This document shows, piece by piece, positions 1 to 11,373 of a stretch of 64,000 bases of DNA. The first letter of the stretch is position 1. Each line of letters opens with the position of its first letter. The translations under genes and the position numbers were made by a program. The notes beneath the pieces are model-generated. The model made no database searches and was not told the origin of the DNA. It worked only from the letters and a program-made list of their open reading frames with translations. Source of the DNA: Antedon mediterranea (Eukaryota > Echinodermata > Crinoidea > Comatulida > Antedonidae); NCBI RefSeq assembly GCF_964355755.1, contig NC_092674.1, positions 18,366,501-18,430,500 on the forward strand. The letters run 5' to 3'.

Positions 1-257
1 AATTGGAAATAAATTGACTTGTCGATTTTATGGGTCATCCTTGCATCCATTCACTTTGGTTTTATACATTTTTTAATCAATTATTTTAAATGTATTGTGG
101 AATGGATGCTAAATGAATAAATACATTTGTACAATTAAGTTATTAAAGACATAAAGGCAATATAGAAGGAAAAATCTTCACTTAAACAAAAAACAATGTT
201 TCAGTTGCTTGAACTGAACAAGAATTCCCTACTGATGAATAAAATGTGATCGATTTC
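1..257. other. No recognised feature
   Basis: AT-rich sequence with no ORF or repeat structure that I can support. Confidence 0.5.
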
Positions 258-1010
258 TAGTCTAAAATCATTTTTATGTCTAGTATAATATTCATTTATT
301 CCAATTGCAACACGCAGTGGTGTTGCGGCTATTAGGGCACAATGGGTAAACCAAGTGGCCCCTCAGCAGTGCAAAAAAAAAGGTTATAAATATAGTAAAG
401 CAACAAATAGTTTAGGAGAGGCCAAACATTAAAAATAAAAGCAAAATTCATGTCCGATATTGTGCTTATGTCTTCAGTTCTCTACCTTTTACACATGCGG
501 AAGTTGCTATCAGAATGTTTTGTTTTAGCGTGATGACTGCAAAGTTCCGCTACATCCTTTATATGCAGCCCAGTAACCCCCTACTCGTCTTGAAAGATGT
601 ACTAGGTTATTTAAAGTGCTCATGAGCTAGATGTGTACAGACGTACGGTTTATAGTCCTTATCCGAGAAGACTTGTTCCACCACCAGAACCATGGAGTGA
701 GTGAGCCTTGAACCCTTGCCGATGTTATGGCTACGCAATTATGGCTACGCAATTACGGTTCCACTGTCTTAACTGCTCGGCCACTCACTCTGCAACATAT
801 AACAATAGAAATCTTTGGGTTTCAATACAATACAATTCCTTATTCTGTCCAATATACTTGAAATACATACATTTGATTGGTTCCAGTGTAAATAAATAAT
901 TAAATATACAATAAATTACAAATACAAAATTGACCATTCAAACTTTGATCACACATTACTGGTCATTAAGCTGACGTGAAAAAACTGTTGTTTTGGTAGA
1001 TATAGATTTA
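258..1010. repeat. Direct repeat unit, copy 1 (~753 bp)
   Basis: This block is repeated immediately downstream with only scattered differences. The boundary word TAGTCTAAAATCATTTTTAT occurs at 258 and again at 1011. Copy 1 has an extra internal duplication of about 15 bp (ATGGCTACGCAATT) near 728-750 that copy 2 lacks. A diverged part of the same family is at about 14150-14345, so the unit is also dispersed. Confidence 0.9.
693..790 (-). other. tRNA-Ser/Leu-like pseudogene or SINE head, copy 1
   Basis: On the - strand it begins GAGTGAGTGGCCGAG and carries an A-box-like segment (TGGCCGAGCAGTTAAG) and a B-box-like segment (GGGTTCAAGGC), spaced as in a long-variable-arm tRNA. GAGTGAG can face CTCACTC at the far end, but the T stem pairs poorly and this copy has the 15-bp insertion. 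It is probably a tRNA-derived SINE head, not a working tRNA. Confidence 0.55.
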
Positions 1011-1752
1011 TAGTCTAAAATCATTTTTATGTCTAGTATAATATTCATTTATTCCAATTGCAACACGCAGTGGTGTTGCGGCTATTAGGGCACAATGGGT
1101 AAACCAAGTGGCCCCTCAGCAGTGCAAAAAAAAAGGTTATAAATATAGTAAAGCAACAAATAGTTTAGGAGAGGCCGAACATTAAAAATAAAAGCAAAAT
1201 TCATGTCCGATATTGTGTTTATGTCTTCAGTTCTCTACCTTTTACACATGTGGAAGTTGCTATCAGAATGTTTTGTTTTAGCGTGATGACTGCAAAGTTC
1301 CGCTACATCCTTTATATGCAGCCCAGTAACCCCCTACTCGTCTTGAAAGATGTACTAGGTTATTTAAAGTGCTCATGAGCTAGATGTGTACAGACGTACG
1401 GTTTATAGTCCTTATCCGAGAAGACTTGTTCCACCACCAGAACCATGGAGTGAGTGAGCCTTGAACCCTTGCCGATGTTATGGCTACGCAATTACGGTTC
1501 CACTGTCTTAACTGCTCGGCCACTCACTCTGCAACATATAACAATAGAAATCTTTGGGTTTCAATACAATACAATTCCTTATTCTGTCCAATATACTTGA
1601 AATACATACATTTGATTGGTTCCAGTGTAAATAAATAATTAAATATACAATAAATTACAAATACAAAATTGACCATTCAAACTTTGATCACACATTACTG
1701 GTCATTAAGCTGACGGGAAAAAACTGTTGTTTTGGTAGATATAGATTTATAG
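1011..1752. repeat. Direct repeat unit, copy 2
   Basis: Near-identical tandem copy of 258-1010. It ends in GATATAGATTTATAG, the same word that ends copy 1 at 1013. The high identity points to a recent tandem duplication, or to an assembly duplication. Confidence 0.9.
1445..1529 (-). other. tRNA-Ser/Leu-like pseudogene or SINE head, copy 2
   Basis: Same tRNA-like sequence as at 693-790 without the 15-bp insertion. Its 85 bp suits a tRNA-Ser or tRNA-Leu with a variable arm. The A- and B-box-like segments are intact, but the T stem is mispaired and the anticodon cannot be assigned safely. Confidence 0.55.
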
Positions 1753-2123
1753 CGTCAACCGCTCCACATTAATGAGTCAATATTCGCACTAATAGCGTGT
1801 GCCAAGAATTACTGTTGGATTTAGATCAATAGCTGTGTATAGTAGTCTAGTGAGTGCCATTTCAATTTCCAAATATTCAAACAAATTATAAAGTCTTTCT
1901 TCGCACACTCGATGACGAGCATATTTAGAATCACTGTTAGACTCAATATTTGCATAGTAGTGGCATGAAATTGGAAGGTCACTATTAGACAAAAGTCAGA
2001 TAATAATTACGTCAAATATGATTTTTACATGATCTGCATTGATAAGTGTTGATTCAATTTATTTCTCTCATCTACCTTGTGATTCAACAGTCTGCTTTTA
2101 ATACAAACACATTTTTATTTCAG
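1753..2123. other. Intergenic or intronic DNA upstream of the bromodomain exons
   Basis: Nothing firmly supported. A 67-codon open frame on the - strand (1789-1992) starts at TTG, matches no family I know and is not called a gene. Confidence 0.4.
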
Positions 2124-2206
2124 TTTATTACAACGAGTATCCAGGTTCAGGGGCACAAACAGAAGTAAAGGTGATCCAAATGCAGCATCATGGTTCACAA
2201 GACCAG
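2124..2206 (+). CDS. Bromodomain gene exon (N-terminal part of the domain)
   Basis: Preceded by a pyrimidine-rich tract ending in CAG and followed by GTAAAT. It leaves one base, so the Val of the RPV motif is split across the junction. Encodes a basic stretch ending SWFTRP. Confidence 0.65.
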
Positions 2207-4622
2207 GTAAATATATTACGAGTATTAACATTTTAAAGGTAAAGCATCAGTGGTTGATTACTTTCTGTAAAGTTAGTATTTGTTTCTTTTTTTAGTGAGT
2301 GCTATAGAAGCACCAAACTATCATCAAATTATTACAAGTCCGATGGATTTTGGAACAATTAGGAGAAAATTAGAGGTATTCATTTTAAAGCAGTTATATC
2401 TGTATTTTGGGTTATGTTGTAATGTTTGGACATTATCATTTACAAATTCATGGGATTCAGGGATATTTATGATAATAACGGCATCCAGTACAAGCATCTT
2501 TTGGAATATTATATAGATTTTCATGTTTTCACATGTTGTAAGGATAACAAAACTGTAAGTCTGTAATAGGAGATACACAGTATACAACAATTTTCCTACC
2601 TTATAAAATAGTACAAGTGTAGCTCCAAATAAAGAGACACATTTTAAAAATTTGATGTTTCCAAATCTTTGATCATTTTCAGAGTATTATATACTGTACA
2701 ACTTGATATGTGACATTTGTAAATTGAATAATTTGTAAACAGTGAGTGGTACAAATCAACTTTCTATTTAATAATTATTATTGTGGCATTTTAAAAATCA
2801 AAAGAGTTTGTACATTTTTTCCCCTGTATTATGAATGGGCAGCTTCAAGTTTATGATAACCTTGGCAGTTTTCATAGTGATATGCTTCAAGTTAAAAGCA
2901 ACTGTTCCTTATACAATCCACCAGAGCATCAAGTAAGAATTGACTGTGAGCAAGTATTTCAGTTCTACACAGATGAATATACAAAAGTTGTTGATAAATT
3001 GCAAAAGGTATAGTTTATTTTATGAAATTGTCTTATACAGTTGAAACTCTTTGAGAGGCCACCTCTCGTAAGCGCATCCACCTCCCGTAATCGGCCACCT
3101 CCCTTAATAGCTATGCATTATATAGCATGTTTGTTTTTCCAATCTATTTGGGCAATTGGTACCTCCTGTAAGTGGCCGCTGCCACTTTTGTAAATAAAAT
3201 ATTATTAGTCTTTTTATATGGTACATTAGTGGCCACCTGAAAAGTTTGTAGACAAAATTATTACTGATTTCATTTCATATACAACTACAGCACATTGTGT
3301 GCAATATATGTACCATCAATTCTGCTCTACATGACGTTACTCATCCTGAAATTGGCATCTGGAGATATGTTGATGATTTATCAATTATGGTAAACACAAA
3401 ACAAAACATATGCAAGATTGTGTAACAAACCTCTATAAAGTATAATTGGAGCAATTCAAACAATTTAAAATTAAATTTAAACAAATGTCACGTTATACAA
3501 GTCTATTTTGTCAAGACTCATCTTCAACTTCCTGAAATTGTTATCGGTAATCATTACTTAGAGAGTTTAAATGTTAAACTTCAAGTAAAATCAAACAAAT
3601 TAAAAAATAAGATGTATGATATGGTTTTAATATATAAAAGGTACTTGTGTATGTCCCCTTTGGAACACTTAACTGAAGATAATAGCAGTAATTTAAAAAT
3701 CTAAAAAAGAGTGTGTAAAGGCATCTTTAGGCAATGCTTACAATCATTTCTTATTCAGATTTTTTAACCTCTCAAGCAGCCACTTTTCCCAGTCCCGAGG
3801 ATGTCCACTTACAGGAGATTCAACTTTATATTGAACTATTTAATTTAATATTTCATCACTATCTTCCTCCTTGACTTTAACATAAATATATATAATTATG
3901 CAAATTACAGGTGTACTGTAATTGGTGTACTGTACTTGATTTGTTTGGAATTTCTTGGAATTACCTTTTAACACTACATGTGTATGAGAAATCTTCAATT
4001 TTCACTACCCACCCCAATTCCCCAGCAGAGATCATCATAATTTTATATAATTAATAATATTTAAAGCATCTTTGCCTCGTTTGTTTTTAATCTCTCACTA
4101 TGGCCTTGCGCTTGTAGCACATTTTAATATGTTCCCACTCCTATTCGCTGACTGGCTTGATTACATATAAACAGAAACAGGTTCCAACAAATAAATTTAG
4201 CTTTTTTAGCAATTAGTATAAGCCTTTTAATATAATGTCACTCGTTCATGGAGATACCTTCTACAAGGACTGTTAATGCTATAAATACAAGATATTGTGG
4301 ATAGTAAACGTCATCTGGTGTACTATGATCACAGTTACATTAGGCTTGACTATAGTATATGTCTTATTTCTTCTTATTACTACTAGAAGTGGTTATCTCT
4401 CAAACTTTGTTCATATCTGTGTACATCTGGCAAGTGTATGTTTTGGTAGTTGAATCACAGTCCACTTTGAATGATATAGTAATATTTTTCAATGTACTGT
4501 TCCTTTCTTGTACTTTAAATTGTATTTAATTCTTTTAAAAATTGTATTTTGTTTTGCAGAATTTGTCTCCCAATTCACCTAAACCTTTATGTCTAGATTC
4601 TGAAGAGTCCATTCACGCAAAG
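2124..4622 (+). CDS. Bromodomain protein, four internal exons (partial gene)
   Basis: Four exons with AG/GT borders join without a frame break: 2124-2206, 2296-2375, 2843-3007 and 4560-4622. The joined peptide holds most of a bromodomain. The ZA loop reads SWFTRPVSAIEAPNYHQII, followed by SPMDFGTIRRKLE, then a helix with FHSDMLQVKSNCSLYNPP, where the Asn of LYN is the expected acetyl-lysine-binding residue, and a closing helix (FQFYTDEYTKVVDKL). Bromodomains read acetylated histones or other nuclear proteins, so a nuclear role is inferred. No start or stop exon was found, so both ends lie elsewhere. The subfamily is not resolved. Confidence 0.8.
2296..2375 (+). CDS. Bromodomain gene exon (ZA loop, PMDF motif)
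   Basis: Acceptor TTTTTTTAG, donor GTATTC, ending in phase 0. Encodes the Pro-Asn-Tyr of the ZA loop and SPMDFGTIRRKLE, the most diagnostic part of the domain. Confidence 0.8.
2843..3007 (+). CDS. Bromodomain gene exon (acetyl-lysine pocket)
   Basis: Starts after GGGCAG, ends before GTATAG, 55 codons in phase 0. Encodes the helices carrying CSLYNPP and ends in DKLQK. Confidence 0.8.
3038..3826. mobile_element. Possible pogo/Tc1-like element with degenerate inverted ends
   Basis: The left end begins CAGTTGAAACTC after TA. The right end, read in reverse, begins AAGTTGAATCTCC and is also next to TA. Both ends carry variants of a CCTCCTGTAAGTGGCC word, repeated several times at 3058-3185. The ends resemble pogo-type termini, but the match is imperfect. 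It lies in an intron of the bromodomain gene. Confidence 0.4.
3270..3705 (+). pseudogene. Decayed LINE reverse-transcriptase fragment
   Basis: Broken frames read IWRYVDDLSIM, then NNLKLNLNKCHVIQVYFVKT and, further on, NKLKNKMYDMVLIYKRYLC. The Tyr-Val-Asp-Asp box and the following KCHV motif match the reverse transcriptase of the LINE at 29.9-31.5 kb. Several frameshifts and stops show it is dead. Confidence 0.65.
4560..4622 (+). CDS. Bromodomain gene exon (downstream linker)
   Basis: Acceptor GTTTTGCAG, donor GTATTG, 21 codons in phase 0: NLSPNSPKPLC then LDSEESIHAK. The preceding exon also ends in phase 0. The next exon was not identified; an acceptor-like TTGCAG near 5522 would meet a stop within three codons. 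Confidence 0.55.
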
Positions 4623-6394
4623 GTATTGAAGTTTTAAATTAAATTGGTTTTCATTAGTCTGAACCTAGTATTGGAATGAATGTCATCGAATACACGGATT
4701 TTAACCAATCATATGAAATCTTTGGCAGAAAGCTAATTTTTGTTCTGCTGTTTTATAAAACAATGTGATGCTTATTGAAGTGGAATACAAAATTAATTTT
4801 GGCTAATTTACCGAATAAGCAGGTAAATAGTATTTGTAGCCGGCATACTACTGCTGATAAGATGCTACGGTCGAAGAAGATTCTTATTGGCGCATCGTTG
4901 GAACAAAAGGGTGCCTTATATTTGTTTGAGACCCAATGAAAAAAAAAAAACTATGATACTATAAACTGGTTTATAGGTCATACATTTTGGCATAGGTCTA
5001 GCCCATATGACGATTTGTTGGCTATTCTGTATGTAGCCAGCAGGCACATTTCTTTAAATACTACTAGCCTAGGCTAGGCCAAGATCATCTCCTAAAATAG
5101 CTAATAATACCGCTGCTTCCAGTGTATTTTCAATTGCCAAGCAGAAAAGTTTGTTTACACAAATACTAATTTAGTTTACACAATGCACATATGATGCTTT
5201 CCTGGGACATTCGCCATGGGTGTTGTGTGTGTGGATGTCGACAACTCTATCTCCCTCATTTTTTTTCTGGCTCCAACCAACAATGGTTACAACCAAGGAA
5301 GTGGGTTCTTTTTTAGAAAAAAAAAGAACCCCCTGTAAAAATGCTGGCGACGGGCTTGATTCTAGTGTTTTTATTTAGAATAAAATTTTCTTTGTATAAA
5401 AAATAGTAAAATCTTCTACTACTGTATATTTTCACCTTTGTTGTATTTGAGTTGTTTAGATTTAATTGAAATCAACTTATGACCTAAGTCCAAGTTAAGA
5501 AACAATAATCATATAATTGCAGACGAATTGATTTTTTAAAGCTTACAATTAGGAAAATGTACAGTTGATTTTTTAGATTAATTTATTGTTTACTTTTAAA
5601 ACAAAAATAATGCATTTACACTTTCTTTAAATGCCTCTTTCTGTGATGTACTCCACTACGAAACAATTTACTGTATTTTTGTATCTGGTTAGAAGTACTG
5701 TATATGAAATGTTGATATATTGTTGATATAGCTTGTCTAATAATATTATTATTATACGTAATATTCATTTATGTTATGACAAAGTTTTAATTAAATCTCC
5801 TGGAGAGACCAGATATCAAGTAAAATATTCTCCCTCTCGATCAAGAAACATGAACAAATCAATGAATGCACAGAAAAGTTGAAGATCTGATTGTTATCAA
5901 TATGCATAGAATATTAAAGGACGCATTAGGGATGTACATATGATTTCAGAACAATTGCCGTGCACTCATGCCATACATTGCTGTGACGTCATGTGTGCAT
6001 AGGAAAATCTACCTCACTGTTGTTAACATCATTTCAATTGTTAATTTGACCTGTATGTAGGCTTAAATTTGCCAAAATGTTTAGTATTTTATTTGAAGAA
6101 ACCCTTCAATATCCAGATAGGCAAAAGAAACGATTTATTTAGAAAGTGTGTTTACTAGCAATTTTTTCACACTTTGCGAGACTTCCTAATGATCCGAAAG
6201 AGTAGCTAGAAAGTACGATACTCTGGAATCATTCAACCATATCACACTAAAATCTTTTTTAATACAATCAAGACTTTTGGTGAACGATAGTATATACCTA
6301 GTAGTAACTCTTGTACTAAATGACGATGGTGAGTAATTTATAAAAGTTCAAGAATTTATGGCATTCATAATCGACGGCCAAAATAATCGGACCG
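4623..6394. other. Intronic or intergenic DNA
   Basis: AT-rich, with no coding exon that I can support. It contains an A/T-rich spacer and a few GGCCTAG-type words only. Confidence 0.4.
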
Positions 6395-7132
6395 ACTCAA
6401 TCAATCAAATCAAATCAAATCAAATCTTTATTCGTTCCATACTAAATTGTACATGGAAAAATTGTTTTCCTCGACAGAAAAATATGTTAAAACATTCATA
6501 ATTACATGATACATAGAACAAATTTACAATTTAAAAACATTAATTAAAACATCCATCAACAGTAAAACTTTAAAATATATATTGCATGTGCGCTATTATG
6601 ATCTAACAATCTTTGAGTTAAAAATATGAGTTGAATTTGGTACAAAAGACAGTCGGTTTCTTGACGTATCAGCTCTAGGAGCCCGTAACCGGCCTGACTT
6701 GTTCTTATAAAATCTCATATGTAATGGATGTTTCTTATCGTCTAAAATTTTACTTAATTTACTTAGGACCTGTTTTTCATAAAGATATTTTAAATCATTA
6801 ACCGTACAACCAATTATATTTGATGCTATCTTAGTAATTCTAATGAGACCTTTCTTGTGTGTTTCATTTAAATTACCAAACCAAGCAATAAAAGAGATAA
6901 CTAGTACTGATTGAATAACTGTTTCATAGAATAATTTTAAAGTACCACAGCTAACATTAAATTTATTTAGCTTTCTTAGGAAATATAACCTTTGGTGACC
7001 TTTCTTAATTATCTTGGCCGTATTTTTTCCAAAACTAAGTTGATCATCAATATGTGTACCAAGATATTTGGTTTCATGAACACGTTCAATTGTCTGATCA
7101 TTAATTATCAGATAACTTTTTTCATTTTTCAT
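6395..7132 (-). mobile_element. LINE 3' end (CR1/L2-like), 5'-truncated
   Basis: The - strand ORF (7132 to 6596, 178 codons) matches the C-terminal part of a non-LTR reverse transcriptase: KYLGTHIDDQLSF, KKGHQRLYFLRKLNKF, then FYETVIQSVLVISFIAWFGN. After the stop there is a ~200-bp 3' region ending at about 6400-6430 in repeats of TTTGA on the - strand, the kind of simple-repeat tail used by CR1/L2-type elements. The catalytic FADD region and the endonuclease are absent, so this is a 5'-truncated copy. Confidence 0.8.
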
Positions 7133-7179
7133 TCTAGATGCCTAGCTAGTAGTAGCTAGGCTAGGCATAGGCCAGCCGT

Positions 7180-7920
7180 AGGCATATAAATTAGGCTAAA
7201 GAATCGCCACACACCGATGACGTGTCGCGTATCACACATCAGGAAAGAAAAAGTTTTGATTGCAATATGGTCGAGTGATTCCATCGCATCATCACATACG
7301 TCATACTGTACTTCTAGCAGTGCAGACAGAAAAAATTCCAAATAATTCTTCAGAATGCACGATGACCCCCAATTTTTTTAATATATTATGGAAACCATTG
7401 AGTTATAGATATGAATTCATGTACACATTTGACGTACAAAGTGTTGTGACATCATCAAATGAATTTTAAAATTAGGTATTTTTTCTCTTTCGTCACACAT
7501 TCAACAGAGCGCATCTTGTTTATTTGGACTCGCTTTTCCTCAAACTTTAATATGTTCTTTCTTTCTCATGAGTTGCCACCATTTTCATTTTGATGACGTC
7601 ATCACGTACAAAAACTTGAATAACGTACGTCGTGTAATTTCACCTACACCATATATTTGAATATCTTATGAAAGCTGATGAAATGTAGATATGAATTAAT
7701 ATAATCTGATGCCGTGATGTTATCGAATATGGCCAGTTGAAGTTAAAAAGTAGTTTTTTCATTTCTTTAGTCAAAGTTATACAATTTTAAAAGAGCGTGC
7801 ATCGCGCTTCTATGTGCCAAATTTTCTTCCAAATCTTATATTTATTTGCTCAATTCATTATCTTTCTAAATTGTCATCTTCAAGTTTATTTTGATGTCGT
7901 CATACCAAAAAAAATTAGAA
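7180..7920. repeat. Dispersed repeat region
   Basis: It contains internally related segments (TAGATATGAATTCATGTA near 7407 and TAGATATGAATTAATATA near 7688; TGACGTCATCACGTAC near 7592). A related segment in inverse orientation occurs near 24740-24790, so this looks like an interspersed family. No coding capacity was recognised. Confidence 0.45.
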
Positions 7921-8416
7921 CATGATGCGTGTCCCGAAAATTCATCCATGTTGCACTGTATATAGATATACAGTATTATACTGTATATATTCTGTATGGC
8001 ATATAATAGGCACAACTCAGCACTATTATACAGATATTGACTGCTTAGAGGTGACATCCCCGAGGGAATATATCTTTTCTCGAGAACATAATATCATTCC
8101 CAAGGGGTTGTCAAATCTTATATTTTACCGATATAAAAGCCGATATCTGTTATATTACATAGCCAACAACAAGTTGAATATCTACTGCTGGGTCGGGTCC
8201 TTTGTAATAAGCCTGCCTAGGCTAGTTAGGCGTTGCATTCACCTTACCTTGCGAAGAATAATATAATTAATGATTCCTTGGCAATAATATATTCACTTAG
8301 GCTTAGCCTTGAGTATTAACCAATCACAAACAGTCTTTCATCACATCTAGGGAGGACTAATAACATATGTATGCATAGTTTATATAGTTTAGTTGATTAA
8401 TTTCTTCAAGCATTCA

Positions 8417-8575
8417 TATCAAAAAATGCATAGTTATATAGTTATTTAACAATAAAACAAGTCACGTGACCAATAAAGATCAAAAGGTCAACATTTTAAT
8501 TTTCTCAAATACTTTACTCTGTTTGATATCGTACGATAGCTTTTTTTATTCTGAATACATTTTTACTATTATATA
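8417..8575 (+). repeat. Dispersed repeat, inverted partner of 10805-10955
   Basis: It shares AATAAAACAAGTCACGTGAC, GACCAATAAAG and TTTTTTTATTCTGAATACA with the reverse complement of 10805-10955. The two copies are clearly related but diverged. Confidence 0.65.
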
Positions 8576-8763
8576 TTTTCGATTTTCCTTTGTTTATTGT
8601 CATAATTTCTGGTTATATAACAATTTCAGTTTGTGAAAATATTTTAGTGTAAGTTAAGTTTAACTATCAAGATCCTCGATATGGCCGGTTTTCGCATTGC
8701 AAGTAAAAAATAAGATCAAACAACCATTGCTTTGCAGGTAAATTAGTTGTGACTCAAACTTGT

Positions 8764-8965
8764 TGTTTGATTTTAGTACATTTTCTTCGAGCAAGTTCAT
8801 ACAACTACTACAACAGAAACGTAACTTTGGAAAGTAATCTAGATTTGTCTTATCTGCTAGTTAATGTAGTTTTATTTATAACTATATCCAGTGGAGTAGT
8901 GTCTATGTTGTTTTTTCAAACATGGTTTTCTGCCAATAGCATGATTGCATGTTGTAAGCCTATAT
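8764..8965 (+). CDS. Possible membrane-protein exon, unrecognised
   Basis: An open frame after a T-rich tract ending in TTTTAG encodes a peptide with one strong hydrophobic stretch: LSYLLVNVVLFITISSGVV followed by SMLFFQTWF. A GTAAGC donor-like site follows near 8953. The layout resembles an internal exon of a multi-pass membrane protein. I considered XK-related proteins but cannot confirm the family. It could be chance. Confidence 0.25.
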
Positions 8966-9149
8966 ATATATATATAAAGTAAATCGATAAAAAAATTGTT
9001 GCTTATTTAAATTAATTTATGTACACATTATATTATTATTGCATATTTGTGTGACCATGAAGGCAGGATAGAAAACAGTTCATCTATACTGTGTATAATT
9101 AGTCGAATAATCTTCCCCCGTTTCAAATGATAACATAACGTTTGTAAAA

Positions 9150-9760
9150 CTCTAAAACTTTAGGGTAAATGAAGAAATACTTTTACTCTTCTACAAAGCC
9201 GTTATACAAAGTGTTCTAATGTTTAACTTAACTTGCTACTGTGGTAACACGTATGAATACAATAAAAAACAATTTGAACGCATAGTTAAAAGAGCTAAGA
9301 AATGCATAAATGGAGATAATAATCTGCCTAGTGTTATGGAAATGTATGATAATCGAATGGAACAGAAAAGAATTGCAATTATGAACGACGATACTCATCC
9401 ACTCGGTACATCCTTCATGCTTAATCGTACTGGATGTAGACTTAGAGTACCATCAAGGTTATGGACAGCACAGTACCGACTGTCGTTTGTCCCACAATGC
9501 ACAAATATAATGACGACAAACACAAATAATTGTATTTTCGAACACCGGGAACACCTGATAGCATTTATCCTTATTTTTTGTATTTTGTAAATCCTGTATT
9601 GCATCTTATCTGTACATATTTTACTGTTCTGTGTATTTTTCTTTGTGTTTTAACATTTTACTGATTTTATTCTATTTTTATATTAAGTTGCCATGAGAAA
9701 AACCAATTTCAAATCTTTCGTTGATAACTATTTGACAATAAAGTTATCTTGTATCTTGTA
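9150..9760 (+). mobile_element. LINE 3' end (CR1/L2-like), 5'-truncated
   Basis: The frame reads LLLFYKAVIQSVL, then NLTCYCGN, KKQFERIVKRAKK, and ends in the family C-terminus GCRLRVPSRLWTAQYRLSF. It is related to the - strand copy at 6.4-7.1 kb. The 3' end at about 9750 is a TTGTATCT-type simple repeat. No catalytic domain remains. Confidence 0.75.
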
Positions 9761-10804
9761 TAATTTATTGAATATACAATTAAATCGGTGGCATATTCTC
9801 ATACTCACAAGAAACATACTCACGAGAACAATAAAATAATAATAATTCAAAACGTACCGATGACTGAAAAGCCGATTCCATCCCCTACCGGTGTGTGGTC
9901 GAAGCCAGGCGCACTTCACTCTTTAAAAAAAAAACCACTGCATTTTTGATAAATATAACTGAGAAATGCAGTAAAAATAACAAAATTAAAATACAAATTT
10001 ATAAAAGGGAATCCAATAACCGCTTTTATAATTTGTCTGTAGTTGTAGAGTGTTAAAAGATTTTGTTCTTCCTCTAACTAATTTGAATATTGCTGGAAAG
10101 CGGATATTGTTTTCCTTCTTTCCGATAAGTTCTTAAAGTTAAGTTACCACAAACAAGTATAGTTTGATCAATTATTCTATGTGACTTTTAATAATAAAAA
10201 CGTATAGTTATAGGATTTATAATCAGAAACCATACGTAAAAATCAAAGGGAACTTTTTGACATTAAAAACACCGTAATTCGTTTCTTTACAATATCGATT
10301 GGTAGTTTGTAAAGGTAGTAAAGGCAGCAGTAGGACAATGACTTTTCTTTATTTCGTGTAAAACTTTATTTCGTGTAAAACTTTATTTGAGGAAAACTAA
10401 TTGATTTTAAGATTTTTTCACTGTATAATAATATCAAATGCAAACATTCTGTTTGCTGCACTTCATCTGACGTGCAAAGAGAAAGGCATGCCAATTAATA
10501 TTTGCATTGTGCACAGATATGGCTTTATATTGTGTGGTACCCGCTTTGACAAAATAACACTGTTATACAAATGATTTTGAACGCTACACAAATGATACCA
10601 TGACCCGTAGCATTTTCTTTTTACGAAAAACAGAAATTTAGACTACTAAAAATAAAATAGATTCATAATTTAAAAAGCTATCCAACGAAACAAAACAAAG
10701 CTGTGATTTGACAACAGTTTATTTCCCCTTTCACGGACTATAGTTATTTTGATTTTAAATAACTTGGAAACTTGACATTGAAGTTAAGTGTAATCCAGTA
10801 CTGT
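9761..10804. other. Intergenic DNA
   Basis: AT-rich sequence with a short duplicated word (ATTTCGTGTAAAACTTT near 10352 and 10369). No gene seen. Confidence 0.4.
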
Positions 10805-10955
10805 ACTTTATTCATTAATAAAACTGTATTCAGAATAAAAAAATCTATCCAACGATACCAAACAGTACAGTATTTGGTGAAATTGCATGTTGACCTTTAT
10901 TGGTCACGTGATTTGTTTTATTGCGCAATTACTATGTAACTATGCGTTTATTGAT
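10805..10955 (-). repeat. Dispersed repeat, inverted partner of 8417-8575
   Basis: The reverse complement carries AATAAAACAAATCACGTGAC and GACCAATAAAGGTCAAC in the same order as 8417-8575. Confidence 0.65.
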
Positions 10956-11335
10956 ATGGGTGTAATGGAATAAAATTATCAGTATTGCATTCTCTTTCCA
11001 ATGATACCATGGATGACCAACTTTAGTGTGGAATGTTTTTAAATACAAAATGGCAGCTGAAGGAGTCCTCGAAAAAATGGCACCTAACTTTTTTGGATTC
11101 AGCATCTCAAGAATAACAAAATTAGCTAAAAAATCTATTTTGACACAAATATCGAGCTGGAAGACATACCAAGATTTTGCTGATGATACAGGAAAATTAC
11201 CCTTGATATGAAGCATTCGCATGTCAAAATTTTATTGGTTTTGAATTTAAAAAATTTAAAATTTTAGGAAATTGAGAACGAATAGCCTAAAAAGAGTGAT
11301 AGCCTAATAATACAGGGGGAAAACAAATCACAATC

Positions 11336-11373
11336 ACAAGGAGTTATCCGTACCTTGGAGGATAACTCCTTGT
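11336..11373. other. Perfect 14-bp stem hairpin
   Basis: ACAAGGAGTTATCC is followed after a 10-base loop by its exact complement GGATAACTCCTTGT. No terminator role is inferred in a eukaryote; it may be the remnant of a palindromic repeat. Confidence 0.8.

Noticed and set aside
1789-1992. 67-codon - strand frame
   Set aside because: Starts at TTG, no splice support and no recognised motif; left unannotated though its composition is not low-complexity.
11026-11222. 61-codon + frame and 96-codon - frame over the same DNA
   Set aside because: Protein-like composition but opposite-strand frames of similar quality, inside dispersed-repeat DNA; no family recognised.
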